Shown here in pieces: positions 27,995-37,600 of a DNA stretch of 64,000 nt; within the stretch, counting starts at the first letter, position 1, and the number at the start of each line of letters is the position of its first letter. A model generated the notes under the pieces. The model was given only the letters and a program-made list of their open reading frames with translations. It was not told where the DNA came from and made no database searches. Origin of the DNA: an uncultured Ruegeria sp. (GTDB taxonomy: Bacteria; Pseudomonadota; Alphaproteobacteria; Rhodobacterales; Rhodobacteraceae); contig NZ_CANMFF010000007.1 in the NCBI RefSeq assembly GCF_947497005.1, positions 1-64,000 on the forward strand, in the 5' to 3' direction. The position numbers and the translations under genes are program-made.

Positions 27995-29008
27995 TCATTT
28001 TGCAACCGGTTTCAAAATTTCTTCCATCCGGACTGGTTTTTCCCTCTGCGACGATAGGGTGGCAGCCTCAGCCATAGCCAACGCCGCGACCCCGTCCCTC
28101 AGTGTTACCGGAACCTCCGCCCCGCCTTCGACAGCATCCACGAAAGCAGCCCATTCAATCCGGTAGGCCGGCATATAACGTTCCAGGAAGAAGTAGGTCG
28201 GCTTGGCCCCCACAACGCCATCCGCCGTTGATTTTACGACAGTGTTTTCCAACATGTTCTGGGCCTGCAACAGCCCTTGAGAGCCCAACAGCTCGACCCG
28301 CTGGTCATAGCCGTAGGCCGCACGCCGTGAATTCTTGATGACCGCAATCCGGCCATCTGCATAAGTCATTGTAACCGCTGCCGTATCCACATCACCTGCC
28401 GCACCGATCTCTGCGTCGACAAGCGAAGATCCAAACGCCGAGATGGTTTCCGGCACGTCCCCCATCAGGAAATTCGCCATATCGAAATCATGAATCATCA
28501 TGTCCCGAAACAACCCGCCCGACACTTTTACGTAACTGACCGGCGGCGGTGCCGGGTCAAACGAGGTGATCGACAACAGCTCGGCCTTGCCAATTTCGCC
28601 TGCGTCCAACCCAGCCTTCAAAGCCGCGAAATTCGGATCGAACCGCCGGTTAAACCCGATCATCACCGGCTTGCCACGTTCCGAAACAGTGCTCAGGCAA
28701 TCCGTGGCGCGTTGCAGGCTCAGATCAACAGGCTTTTCACACAAAACGGCCTTGCCTGCATCTGTCGCGGCCTCAATTAGATCAGAATGCGTGTCTGTCG
28801 GGGTTGCGATAAGAACCGCATCAATTCCCGGATCGGCAATGATTTCTTCTGAACTATGCGCTTCAGCCCCATGTTCGCCGGCCAGATTTGCGGCAGCTTC
28901 GGGCATAGCATCTGAAACAGCACTAAGTGTACTGCCCGGGTGGGATGTAATGGCCTGTGCATGAACCCGCCCTATGCGCCCGGCGCCCAGCAATCCGACC
29001 TTTAGCAT
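27995..29008 (-). CDS. iolG: Inositol 2-dehydrogenase (IolG)
   Basis: A 337-residue Gfo/Idh/MocA protein. It has the NAD motif GLLGAGRIGRVHAQAI, EKP motif in VLCEKPVDLS, IGFNRRFDPNF, and the SGGLFRDMMIHDFDMANFLM active-site helix typical of myo-inositol dehydrogenases. It oxidises myo-inositol to 2-keto-myo-inositol. The frame is open to 29068, but the ATG at 29008 has GGGAGA upstream, and the longer version would start inside the operator. Its last codons overlap another operator copy (28000-28015). Confidence 0.9.
   Translation of the reverse strand: MLKVGLLGAGRIGRVHAQAITSHPGSTLSAVSDAMPEAAANLAGEHGAEAHSSEEIIADPGIDAVLIATPTDTHSDLIEAATDAGKAVLCEKPVDLSLQRATDCLSTVSERGKPVMIGFNRRFDPNFAALKAGLDAGEIGKAELLSITSFDPAPPPVSYVKVSGGLFRDMMIHDFDMANFLMGDVPETISAFGSSLVDAEIGAAGDVDTAAVTMTYADGRIAVIKNSRRAAYGYDQRVELLGSQGLLQAQNMLENTVVKSTADGVVGAKPTYFFLERYMPAYRIEWAAFVDAVEGGAEVPVTLRDGVAALAMAEAATLSSQREKPVRMEEILKPVAK
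28000..28015. promoter_or_regulatory. LacI-type operator, one mismatch, at the 3' end of iolG
   Basis: TTGCAACCGGTTTCAA differs at one base from the other three copies. It overlaps the final codons of iolG and lies about 130 bp upstream of the binding-protein gene, so it could control the transport and catabolic operon separately from iolG. Confidence 0.7.
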
Positions 29009-29052
29009 GCAAATCTCCCGAATCTTCTTGTTGAGCGTAACAATGATTCCCT

Positions 29053-29068
29053 TTGCAACCGGTTGCAA
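29053..29068. promoter_or_regulatory. LacI-type operator upstream of iolG
   Basis: A perfect TTGCAACCGGTTGCAA copy, 45 bp before the iolG start. It marks the outer edge of the inositol regulon. Confidence 0.86.
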
Positions 29069-29893
29069 TATTTTTTTTCAAGTCTCCCGTATTTTTGCAT
29101 GCGAACTCAAAAGCGCCCCAGAGAAAGCTGCAAAACAGCCCTCGTAACCGGAGTCACTTGCGATACCCGACACGCTGAAATCCGCGCAAATTCGGCTCTA
29201 CGGGAATCCCCTAATATCGGAGCACGGTGAATCAGGTTAATGTTTAGTTAAGGAACACACACTACCACTCTGTGACCCCTTAGAGGGGCTGGCATGACCC
29301 CCTCGTCCAGCCCCTCATACCCTCCACCAAACAGCCGCAATCGCGTCCCGGATGAACGGCCCACCGGTGTTGATACGTTTTTTGTTCGAAACTGGTGACC
29401 CCTGTTGATTGACCAGCGGGCGCCCGTTTTTCAAGAAACCAAGAAAGCGAGTGGGCCACGTCCCGCCCGCTGGCACGGATCAGGGCAGAAGAAATGTTCT
29501 CGAAGGAGGTAATCCTGGCGAAAAACACATCATCCCCGGACCGATTGCCCACGCACACTGGGGGGATCACATGAACTGGGACAATGTGATCCAAATCGTC
29601 ATGGACACCGCAGGCGACTATCCGTCCGTCCAGTTGCAGGTTCTGATGCGGCAACTGGAATGGCCCCGTTACCAAAGTCCCAATCCAAACAATCTGATTT
29701 CAACGCGCCAGGGCTTTTGACGCCCCGAATACAGCCAGCTGAGCAGTTTGAATTCCGAGTTCCGGGATTTCTGTGCAGGCCGAGAGTTAGCGTAACGACC
29801 TCGTGCGACCGATTCAGCCGACGTCCATTCATTCGCCAATTCTGACAGAGTCAAATACAAGAAAATTGCAATAGTCCCTGGCCTAAACTCGCA
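29069..29893. other. Region without a recognisable gene
   Basis: Roughly 800 bp. Overlapping frames exist on both strands near 29280-29720 (for example a 103-codon forward frame ending at 29720), but neither resembles a known family. What follows downstream is clearly pseudogenised, so this stretch is probably decayed as well. Confidence 0.4.
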
Positions 29894-30000
29894 TTATCGC
29901 AGCACAACGACACTACATTGTGCGTGTCGGACCACGCGCGCCGCGGTTGAGCCGAGCATATGACCTGACAGGCCAACTCGATGAGAAGACACCACTTTGC
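29894..30000 (-). pseudogene. Universal stress protein (UspA) C-terminal remnant
   Basis: The reverse strand reads VVSSHRVGLSGHMLGSTAAR followed by VVRHAQCSVVVLR and a stop at 29894-29896, the standard UspA ATP-binding C-terminus (G-S-H-R ... G-S-x-A-x-x-V-x-R-H-A). Nothing upstream continues the fold. An intact UspA gene lies at 40235-40642. Confidence 0.7.
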
Positions 30001-30103
30001 AATCGACGCTGTTCTTCTTGGCTCAGGCCAAAACCGAGTTTGCGGGATCCCCGGACACCACATGCGTGCTTACTTGATCTGAAGGCATGACGGCTTTCAG
30101 CCC

Positions 30104-30470
30104 GTGGACGACGAGGGTATGGTTGTTGATGATCGTCAACGCGGTGTGGATCTGGTATTCGTTACACCCAATCGTCAGCTTCCAACTACAGTCACTATGT
30201 CAGAGCGTCGGTGTCATGAACTTTTACAGGCAGCCGAAGAGTTTGATTTCTACATCGTTGAAGATGACTCCGAATGTGATGTGGATTATCGGCACTCCAC
30301 TCCTCTGCCGCTGCAATGTCTCGATAGTACCGGCCGCCTGATTTACCTGGGCAGCTTGCCCAAGGGGCTTTCGCCCGGCTTACAGCTGGGCTACCTGACG
30401 GCACCGGTGGAGCTTGTAAAATCCACCCGTGATTGCAGGGGTATGATGCTCCGACATGAGTGCCGCAGTC
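30104..30470 (+). pseudogene. MocR/PdxR-type regulator, internal aminotransferase-domain remnant
   Basis: Forward-strand sequence contains LVFVTPNRQLPTTVTMSERR, FYIVEDDSECDVDYRHSTPL and LIYLGSLPKGLSPGLQLGYL, matching the PLP-binding middle of GntR/MocR regulators (VTPSHQxPxGxTMS, EDDYDSEF, YxGTFSKxLxPxLRLGY). The PLP lysine position reads LPKGLSP, still with a Lys. Both the GntR head and the C-terminus are missing; the frame runs to 30583 but similarity ends near 30470. Confidence 0.68.
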
Positions 30471-30703
30471 GAACTAGCCGCCGCCACCCCAGAGTGGACA
30501 TCAACACGTTTATTGTCCCCCCTGAATTTCAGGAACTTGAATCACGCGACCCAGACCACGGTAATCAGGCCAAAGGGGCCTGAACCTGGCTTGGCAAGGC
30601 AATCACAGTTCCAGAAAAGGCACCAATCCACCGGAAGGAGCCTTCGGGAAGCTATCCGCTGATGGCGGATTTTGCTTCGTGGATTTTGATGAAGATGTGA
30701 AGT

Positions 30704-30779
30704 GGCGCCCACGGGAGGACTCGAACCCCCAACAGCCCGATTAGAAGTCGGATATTCTATCCAGTTGAATTACGTGGGC
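30704..30779 (-). tRNA. tRNA-Arg (anticodon TCT)
   Basis: A complete cloverleaf on the reverse strand: acceptor GCCCACG/CGTGGGC, D stem ATTC/GAAT, anticodon stem TCCGA/TCGGG with loop CTTCTAA (anticodon TCT), T arm GGGGG-TTCGAGT-CCTCC, discriminator G and an encoded CCA. It reads AGA/AGG codons. Confidence 0.92.
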
Positions 30780-30889
30780 GCAGGTTAACTGTTATTGAAC
30801 AATGTCGGCAGATAAGTCAACTTGGTAATTTTTCGGCAAGTCGATCGGTTATTTCTCATTTGCGCTCAGAAGGTTGCGTGTTTGGACGT

Positions 30890-30922
30890 GTATTGCAGCG
30901 CTATCCCCTGAGCTAGGGGACC
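30890..30922 (-). pseudogene. Possible tRNA 5'-half remnant
   Basis: On the reverse strand GGTCCCCTAGCTCAGGGGAT (from 30922) continues as AGCGCTGCAATAC. This looks like a tRNA acceptor strand and D-arm (TAGCTCAG-GGATAG), but the D stem is damaged and no T arm follows. It could be a stub left by a recombination or integration event next to the intact tRNA-Arg. Confidence 0.4.
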
Positions 30923-30931
30923 TCTGGACCC

Positions 30932-31420
30932 TTATTGCGATTTTTGCGGACAGGATTCAAGACCCAGACGCATGAATGCGCTGTTCGGATCGTCACCGTA
31001 CCCGAAGATCGGATCGCAATAGGAATAACCCAACGCTTCATAGAGCTTGCGAGCGGCATCATACTCAGGAAGATGCTCTGCCCCGGTTTCCAGAACCAAA
31101 GCCTTGGCACCATCAGCACGCGCCAATTCGGCCAGGTGATTCATCATCACGCGCGCCAGTCCACGTCCCCGCGCTTGTTCGAGGATATGTACTGATTTCA
31201 CCTCAGCCGTGCCATCGGGCAGCGCTTTCAGGGCACCACAGCCCAACGCTTGCTGCCCGTCGTAGATCACATAGAATCCAATCCCCGGTCCGGCCAGAGA
31301 GTCAACGCTCATCGTGTGATTGCTTTCCGCTGGGCCTGCACGTTCGCTATGGGCAAAATGCGCTTCGACAATCGGGCGCAACTCGTCCGAGGTGGGGTCG
31401 GCCTCGCGGAATTCGATCAT
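30932..31420 (-). CDS. GNAT-family N-acetyltransferase
   Basis: A 162-residue acetyltransferase with the acetyl-CoA loop ARGRGLARVMMNHLAELAR (Q/R-x-x-G-x-G/A type) and the usual YEALGYSYCDPIFGY C-terminal motif. Substrate unknown. It starts directly after the stop of the ETC subunit gene, so the two are co-transcribed. Confidence 0.87.
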   Translation of the reverse strand: MIEFREADPTSDELRPIVEAHFAHSERAGPAESNHTMSVDSLAGPGIGFYVIYDGQQALGCGALKALPDGTAEVKSVHILEQARGRGLARVMMNHLAELARADGAKALVLETGAEHLPEYDAARKLYEALGYSYCDPIFGYGDDPNSAFMRLGLESCPQKSQ

Positions 31421-31732
31421 TCAGTGGGTCCAAGGAGCACGCCGATCGGTGGCGAAGTTTTCACCATAACCCCGTGCGCGCAGGTTGGGTTTGCGCTTGT
31501 GCGGTTCGCTGACCTGAGCGTCGATACCATTGTCCTTGGCGTAATCCATCGCCTCTTTTCTGGTGTCGAACTTCAGGCGAATCTGGGTTTGCGTATCACT
31601 GGACGAGGTCCAGCCCATCAGCGGGTCTACTTCACGCGCCGAAGCAGGGGCGTATTCCAGAACCCACTTTCGGGTCTTGGCCATCCCCGAGGTCATCGCA
31701 TTCTTTGCGGGCTGGTAAATCCGTGCGCGCAT
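31421..31732 (-). CDS. ETC complex I subunit (NDUFS4-like, AQDQ family)
   Basis: A 103-residue protein with the family pattern [20 protein letters not shown], then [19 protein letters not shown] and [17 protein letters not shown]. It matches the alphaproteobacterial homologue of the mitochondrial NDUFS4 accessory subunit of NADH:ubiquinone oxidoreductase. The gene is unlinked to the nuo operon, as is normal. Confidence 0.9.
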   Translation of the reverse strand: MRARIYQPAKNAMTSGMAKTRKWVLEYAPASAREVDPLMGWTSSSDTQTQIRLKFDTRKEAMDYAKDNGIDAQVSEPHKRKPNLRARGYGENFATDRRAPWTH

Positions 31733-31890
31733 GTCGCCTCTCCGTACTCACTTGGCTGAACCTGTTTATGCGTCAGAGCGCTGCCCGGGACAAGATAACA
31801 AATGTCGCGGATTACAAGTGTGCGCTGATGTCAGAAACTGTCAGTAGCACTCTTTATGATCTTCGAAAGGTCAGCCAAAGGATTGAACAG

Positions 31891-32370
31891 ATGATCCATC
31901 ATGAACGCACTCTCGACATCGACGCGAACCCCGACAACATCTGGGCGATGCTCAGCCGCTTTATGCAGATTGATGAGATTGCCCCTCAGGTCGTGCATGT
32001 GGAGGCCTTGACCCATGGGGCCAATGGCGTTGGATCAAGGCGACGCTGCTACTTTGAGAACGGAACCTCTTTGGTCGAGGAAGTAGCCAAATGGACTCCC
32101 GGCCGGGGCTATACTGTCCAGCTGTCAGAAATGTCAGCCATGCCAATAACCAAAGCTCATGCAGCAATCGCCATTGAAGTTCTGACAGAAAATCGTGTGC
32201 GGGTCACATGGAGTATGGACTACCGCATGAAATACGGTCTTTTGGGTTGGCTGATAGGCCAAACTCTTATGAAAGTGATGATAGGTCGTATTCTTGACGG
32301 CAACCTGAAGGCTCTTTCGGAAAAGATGCGCTCGGTTCGCTTTCCGGACGGGCAGCTTGCGTATTACTGA
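31891..32370 (+). CDS. SRPBCC-family (polyketide cyclase-like) protein
   Basis: A 159-residue helix-grip protein ([19 protein letters not shown] ... [19 protein letters not shown]), the START/SRPBCC ligand-binding fold. The frame is open far upstream; ATG 31891 is preferred because AAAGGA is 8 nt upstream and the protein then starts at the first beta strand. Ligand unknown. A LexA-like site and uvrB follow. Confidence 0.72.
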   Translation: MIHHERTLDIDANPDNIWAMLSRFMQIDEIAPQVVHVEALTHGANGVGSRRRCYFENGTSLVEEVAKWTPGRGYTVQLSEMSAMPITKAHAAIAIEVLTENRVRVTWSMDYRMKYGLLGWLIGQTLMKVMIGRILDGNLKALSEKMRSVRFPDGQLAYY

Positions 32371-32407
32371 ATACTGCGGCGTTCAAGCAGGATCAGCCCT
32401 TGCAGTT

Positions 32408-32422
32408 GGACAAAATAAGAAC
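32408..32422 (+). promoter_or_regulatory. Putative LexA (SOS) box before uvrB
   Basis: GGAC-AAAATAA-GAAC matches the alphaproteobacterial LexA direct repeat GAAC-N7-GAAC with one mismatch, 31 bp before the uvrB ATG. uvrB is an SOS gene in many bacteria. Confidence 0.5.
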
Positions 32423-32452
32423 AAATGTAGGGGCCAGACCCGGAGCCTGACC

Positions 32453-34639
<2,187 letters not shown>

Positions 34640-34640
34640 G

Positions 34641-35504
34641 TTGAGTAAGCACAAGGTTTCGAGCAAACACCACTATATCGCCAAGGCAATTCTTCGTAAC
34701 TTCTGCGTTTCAGGAAAGTCACTATATTACTTTTCTAAGCAATCTGGCTCGAAGGTTCCCGAGCGCCGAAATATCGACAGTGTATTTCGGAGAATGCACT
34801 TCAACTCATTCGAACGCAAAGATGGCTCAAAGGATGATACGATTGAGAAATTCTTCGCTTACGAATTGGACAACTACATTCCTGATTGGGTGGGTACTTT
34901 TCAGCGAGCCCTCGACACTGGCAAGTTGACATTTTCCACTCAGGATCTTCGGTACAGGTTCATTCAATTTTTTTATGACCATAAGAAAAGGTCCCCAGAT
35001 TTCATTGACCCGCTTATCCAAGAGGTAGCGAATGAAACTTTCACTGCTGACCTTGCACGCGAATTTGAGGCAACGTACCGCCCCTTAACCGACGACGAGA
35101 AACTACTTCTCGACGATGAAAGCTTTAGAGCGCGGGCTATTCGAAATAGTCGAGTATCGAATTTTGGACAGCAATCTATAAAAATCCTCTCTAGGCTTGA
35201 GAAGATGAAGATAATCGTTGGCACTCCAAAGCGTGCGAATAAACAGTTCATAGTCTCCAGCAATCCTGTTGCCAGATTTGAAGATTATCCAAAGCAAGAG
35301 TTGGGTGAGTTGGGTGTAGAAGAGTGGACAACATTTGCGCCCAATATTGCGGTTGGCTTTGTCGCGGACTATTCGGCTCCTGACTGCGTATTGTTTGACG
35401 ACGCCAACGTTAGAAACCTTAATCGAGCTTTGACCAAAAATAGCCAAGCGATTGCGTCTACCTCGCAATTATTGCTTCAGTCACTTGCAACCTCAGAATG
35501 GTAA
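34641..35504 (+). CDS. DUF4238 domain-containing protein
   Basis: A 287-residue protein beginning SKHKVSSKHHYIAKAILRNF, the DUF4238 signature (H-H-x-x-x-x-x-L-x-x-F). The function of the family is unknown. It starts at a TTG one base after the uvrB stop. Its base composition is markedly AT-richer than uvrB, and it lies between two copies of the uvrB 3' end, so it looks recently acquired. Confidence 0.78.
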   Translation: MSKHKVSSKHHYIAKAILRNFCVSGKSLYYFSKQSGSKVPERRNIDSVFRRMHFNSFERKDGSKDDTIEKFFAYELDNYIPDWVGTFQRALDTGKLTFSTQDLRYRFIQFFYDHKKRSPDFIDPLIQEVANETFTADLAREFEATYRPLTDDEKLLLDDESFRARAIRNSRVSNFGQQSIKILSRLEKMKIIVGTPKRANKQFIVSSNPVARFEDYPKQELGELGVEEWTTFAPNIAVGFVADYSAPDCVLFDDANVRNLNRALTKNSQAIASTSQLLLQSLATSEW

Positions 35505-35591
35505 GCGAGCTTATTATAGGCTTCGACCCTTTACTGTTGGAGCTTTCCTACACGTTTGAGTAAATCTACTAATCTCGTCACCCCCACATTC

Positions 35592-35769
35592 CACCCTTGC
35601 AGCCCAGCGCCCTCTCCTCCACGTTTGAGATCACAAATTGTGATTCCAAACGGCTGCCATGACCAATTCCAAAAACCTACCCTCCACGCATGAGGTCCAA
35701 AGCGCCATTCACTGCGTGCGCGGCACCCGTATGGTGTTGACCGAAGATCTGGCGCAGTTTCTTTTGTAA
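35592..35769 (+). pseudogene. Leader repeat copy 1 with truncated ORF6N gene
   Basis: A copy of the leader of the ORF6N gene at 37529-37600: TTGCAGCCCAGCGC, the palindrome ATCACAAATTGTGAT (35630-35644, perfect here) and TTCCAAACGG. It is followed by a 36-codon frame from ATG 35659, MTNSKNLPSTHEVQSAIHCV..., that ends at a TAA after LAEDLAQF-equivalent sequence. The rest of the ORF6N gene is absent. Confidence 0.75.
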
Positions 35770-35775
35770 GGAGAT

Positions 35776-35908
35776 GGGCGGGAATATCCCGCCCAGCCGT
35801 TCAACCCTTTTCCCAATGGGCAATTACATCGTATCCGACCGGTGAGGGCGGGCCTTCCATGAATTCGGCGAAATGACCCCACAGCTCGGCCACTTTGGGT
35901 ACGTTTGC
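35776..35908 (-). pseudogene. Duplicate 3' fragment of the ABM-type monooxygenase gene with its terminator
   Basis: On the reverse strand VPKVAELWGHFAEFMEGPPS, then PVGYDVIAHWEKG and a stop (35801-35803). This is the last third of the gene at 37086-37376 with a few substitutions. The hairpin GGGCGGGAATATCCCGCCC (35776-35794) corresponds to the terminator of the intact gene. No start is present. Confidence 0.8.
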
Positions 35909-36059
35909 GGTCAATCTTGCCGCCACCGACGACCCCATGGCGCGTCAATGGGCGGTCGAGAAAGCCTCGGAAGGCGCGGTGAAATCCCACGGGTGGTCAA
36001 TGGCTGGACGACCGGGTCAGCGGGGCGGTAATGGCAAGCGGCGGCGGAAAAATTCCTGA
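35909..36059 (+). pseudogene. Duplicate 3' fragment of uvrB
   Basis: About 150 bp encode [20 protein letters not shown], then [17 protein letters not shown] and a stop (36057-36059). This is the C-terminus of UvrB with several substitutions relative to 34490-34639. It joins the ABM fragment at a shared GCGGTC-like stretch near 35908. Confidence 0.82.
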
Positions 36060-36060
36060 T

Positions 36061-36618
36061 TCACCCGAAGAGTTCATCAAGGATATCCTTTATCGGAACA
36101 CTGGTCGCACTGCCCCAGTCCGGTGCGTATGATGGTTTGCGAACTTTGTACTCGGTTCCTGTGCCATTGTTGGACCACACCCCGTCAAAGAAAAGTTCTT
36201 GTTCGTTTCTTCGTCGAGGGATGATCTCTGGTGGTTTCTTCCAGTTCATGATGGATTTTCTTGCACCGGAAACATCTCCGGCTTTCCATTGTTTGACCCA
36301 GGTTGCCGTTTTTATTCCACCTGTATTGTAGTGAAACGAAAGTGCGGCCCCAAGCTGAGCTTCAGTAAGTGAGTGCCCGGCAAACGCATCTTCGACGGCG
36401 GGCAGGTAATTGTTTCGAAGCACCCACTCAAATACTTCAAAACACCTTTTCAATGGTTGGGGGTTATCGACGTAGCGTGGCCAGACTTTGTGACCGGATG
36501 ACGAAGTGATACCAATACTCCAGGTCCACACCCCAACTGAATCCCGGTAGGCTTCACGGACTATACCTTCATGTGAAATTAGTTCCGTGGCGATATTCGG
36601 CGTAATTTCATAAGCCAC
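36061..36618 (-). CDS. Phage-type lysozyme (GH24 family)
   Basis: A 185-residue protein with the GH24 active-site pattern E-x-x-V-R-E-x-Y-x-D-x-x-G-x-W-T: ISHEGIVREAYRDSVGVWTW, then LGAALSFHYNTGGIKTATWV. It hydrolyses peptidoglycan. There is no signal peptide and no holin gene beside it. It is probably a phage or gene-transfer-agent-type endolysin orphan. Its stop lies one base from the uvrB fragment. Confidence 0.82.
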   Translation of the reverse strand: MAYEITPNIATELISHEGIVREAYRDSVGVWTWSIGITSSSGHKVWPRYVDNPQPLKRCFEVFEWVLRNNYLPAVEDAFAGHSLTEAQLGAALSFHYNTGGIKTATWVKQWKAGDVSGARKSIMNWKKPPEIIPRRRNEQELFFDGVWSNNGTGTEYKVRKPSYAPDWGSATSVPIKDILDELFG

Positions 36619-36834
36619 AACAATCTCCTTAATTTGAATAGGCGCTATTTTATCACAAAATGGTCTATTTACTAAATGCAGAGGGGCGCCAGCACTGTAG
36701 CCGCACCAGAATTTCGGCTATTTTTCGATGGTGAAGAAGCTTTCGATGGATGTTCGAACTGTCCTTGCCAGCTTCCCACGCAATGATGTGTGAAATGACC
36801 CGTCCTGCAAAAAACCAAGGTCGCCCGAATGCTC

Positions 36835-36967
36835 CACACTTCAAACTTGCAGCCCAGCGCTCCCTTCGCCACGTTTGAAATCACATATTGTTATTCCAAA
36901 CGATCGCCTTGACGAACCTAAACGCCCTGCCCAGCACCCATGAGGTCCTAAGCGCCAATCACAACCC
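36835..36967 (+). pseudogene. Leader repeat copy 2 with broken ORF6N start
   Basis: A second degenerate copy of the ORF6N leader: CTTGCAGCCCAGCGC, a damaged palindrome ATCACATATTGTTAT (36880-36894), TTCCAAACG, then codons LPSTHEVLSANHNP in the ORF6N frame. It is interrupted at 36968 by a REP/BIME-like inverted repeat. Confidence 0.7.
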
Positions 36968-37041
36968 GTGTAGGATGGGTTTCTTACCCATCACTCTGAA
37001 GCCGCCCAAAACGAGTGATAGGGAAAAACCCGATCCTACAC
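36968..37041. repeat. REP/BIME-like inverted repeat
   Basis: Two imperfect 29-nt arms in opposite orientation: 36968-36996 starting GTGTAGGATGGGTTT and 37013-37041 ending AACCCGATCCTACAC. Each arm also folds on itself (GGGTTTCTTACCC; GGGAAAAACCC). This bipartite design is that of REP elements arranged as a BIME. A truncated RAYT transposase of the type that mobilises REPs lies at 54553-54912. Confidence 0.6.
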
Positions 37042-37055
37042 ACCACGCCAAAATA

Positions 37056-37075
37056 GGGCGGGGATACCCCCGCCC
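37056..37075 (-). terminator. Terminator of the ABM-type monooxygenase gene
   Basis: Read on the reverse strand GGGCGGGG-GTAT-CCCCGCCC followed by TATTTTG. It begins 11 nt after the stop codon of the gene at 37086-37376. Confidence 0.72.
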
Positions 37076-37085
37076 GCCCGAGCCT

Positions 37086-37376
37086 TTACCCCTTATCCCA
37101 ATGGGCGATTACGTCGAACCCAACCGGTGTGGGCGGGCCTTCCATGAACTCGGCAAAATGACCCCACAGCTCGGCCACTTTTGGGGCGTTCGCGTTCGAG
37201 GTTTCCTCACTCTCCACCACCGAGATCACATAGCCCGACCCGTCTTCGTTCATCACGTTGGTAAAGCTGTGTATCCCGGGCATGCCCATGATTTCGGATT
37301 TCAAAGCGTTCATTTTTTCCGTCGCCGCCTCGCGCGTGCCGGGCTTCATCTTGAATTGGGTAATACGTGCAAACAT
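37086..37376 (-). CDS. Antibiotic biosynthesis monooxygenase (ABM)-like small protein
   Basis: A 96-residue dimeric alpha/beta-barrel protein (FARITQFKMKPGTREAATEK ... WGHFAEFMEGPPTPVGFDVI). The family includes small cofactor-free oxygenases and many proteins of unknown role. A diverged partial copy lies at 35801-35908. Confidence 0.72.
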   Translation of the reverse strand: MFARITQFKMKPGTREAATEKMNALKSEIMGMPGIHSFTNVMNEDGSGYVISVVESEETSNANAPKVAELWGHFAEFMEGPPTPVGFDVIAHWDKG

Positions 37377-37528
37377 TACTTTCCTCCCTCGTCTGGCGAA
37401 ATTGCCATGGGGCGCGACCGGAGCGGCCGGGCCGCGCGCACCCTAGCACGGCAGCGATAAATCTCGCATTGATACTCGGGATTTATGGCTGTTTTCAACT
37501 GGACGGCCCACCACAACCAGGCAGTTGA

Positions 37529-37600
37529 CACTTCAAGGTTGCAGCCCAGCGCAGGCTGCTTCACCTTTGAGATCACAAATCGTGATTCCAAACGGTGCCC
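37529..37600 (+). repeat. Leader repeat copy 3 (upstream of intact ORF6N gene)
   Basis: TTGCAGCCCAGCGC, a near-perfect palindrome ATCACAAATCGTGAT (37572-37586) and TTCCAAACGG, directly before the ORF6N start. The conserved palindrome in front of all three gene starts suggests an operator, possibly for autoregulation. Confidence 0.65.

Noticed and set aside
12261..29068. Reading the repeated TTGCAACCGGTTGCAA copies as CRISPR or transposon repeats
   Set aside because: Only four widely spaced 16-bp copies, each at a promoter region, with no spacers or transposase; operator sites explain them.
29280..29720. Overlapping forward and reverse frames near 29300-29700 as real genes
   Set aside because: Neither has a recognisable domain, convincing start site or conserved neighbour, and the surrounding DNA is full of remnants.
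36061..37376. A full prophage between uvrB and the ORF6N gene
   Set aside because: Only a lysozyme and an ORF6N protein are phage-like; there are no capsid, terminase, portal, integrase or repressor genes.
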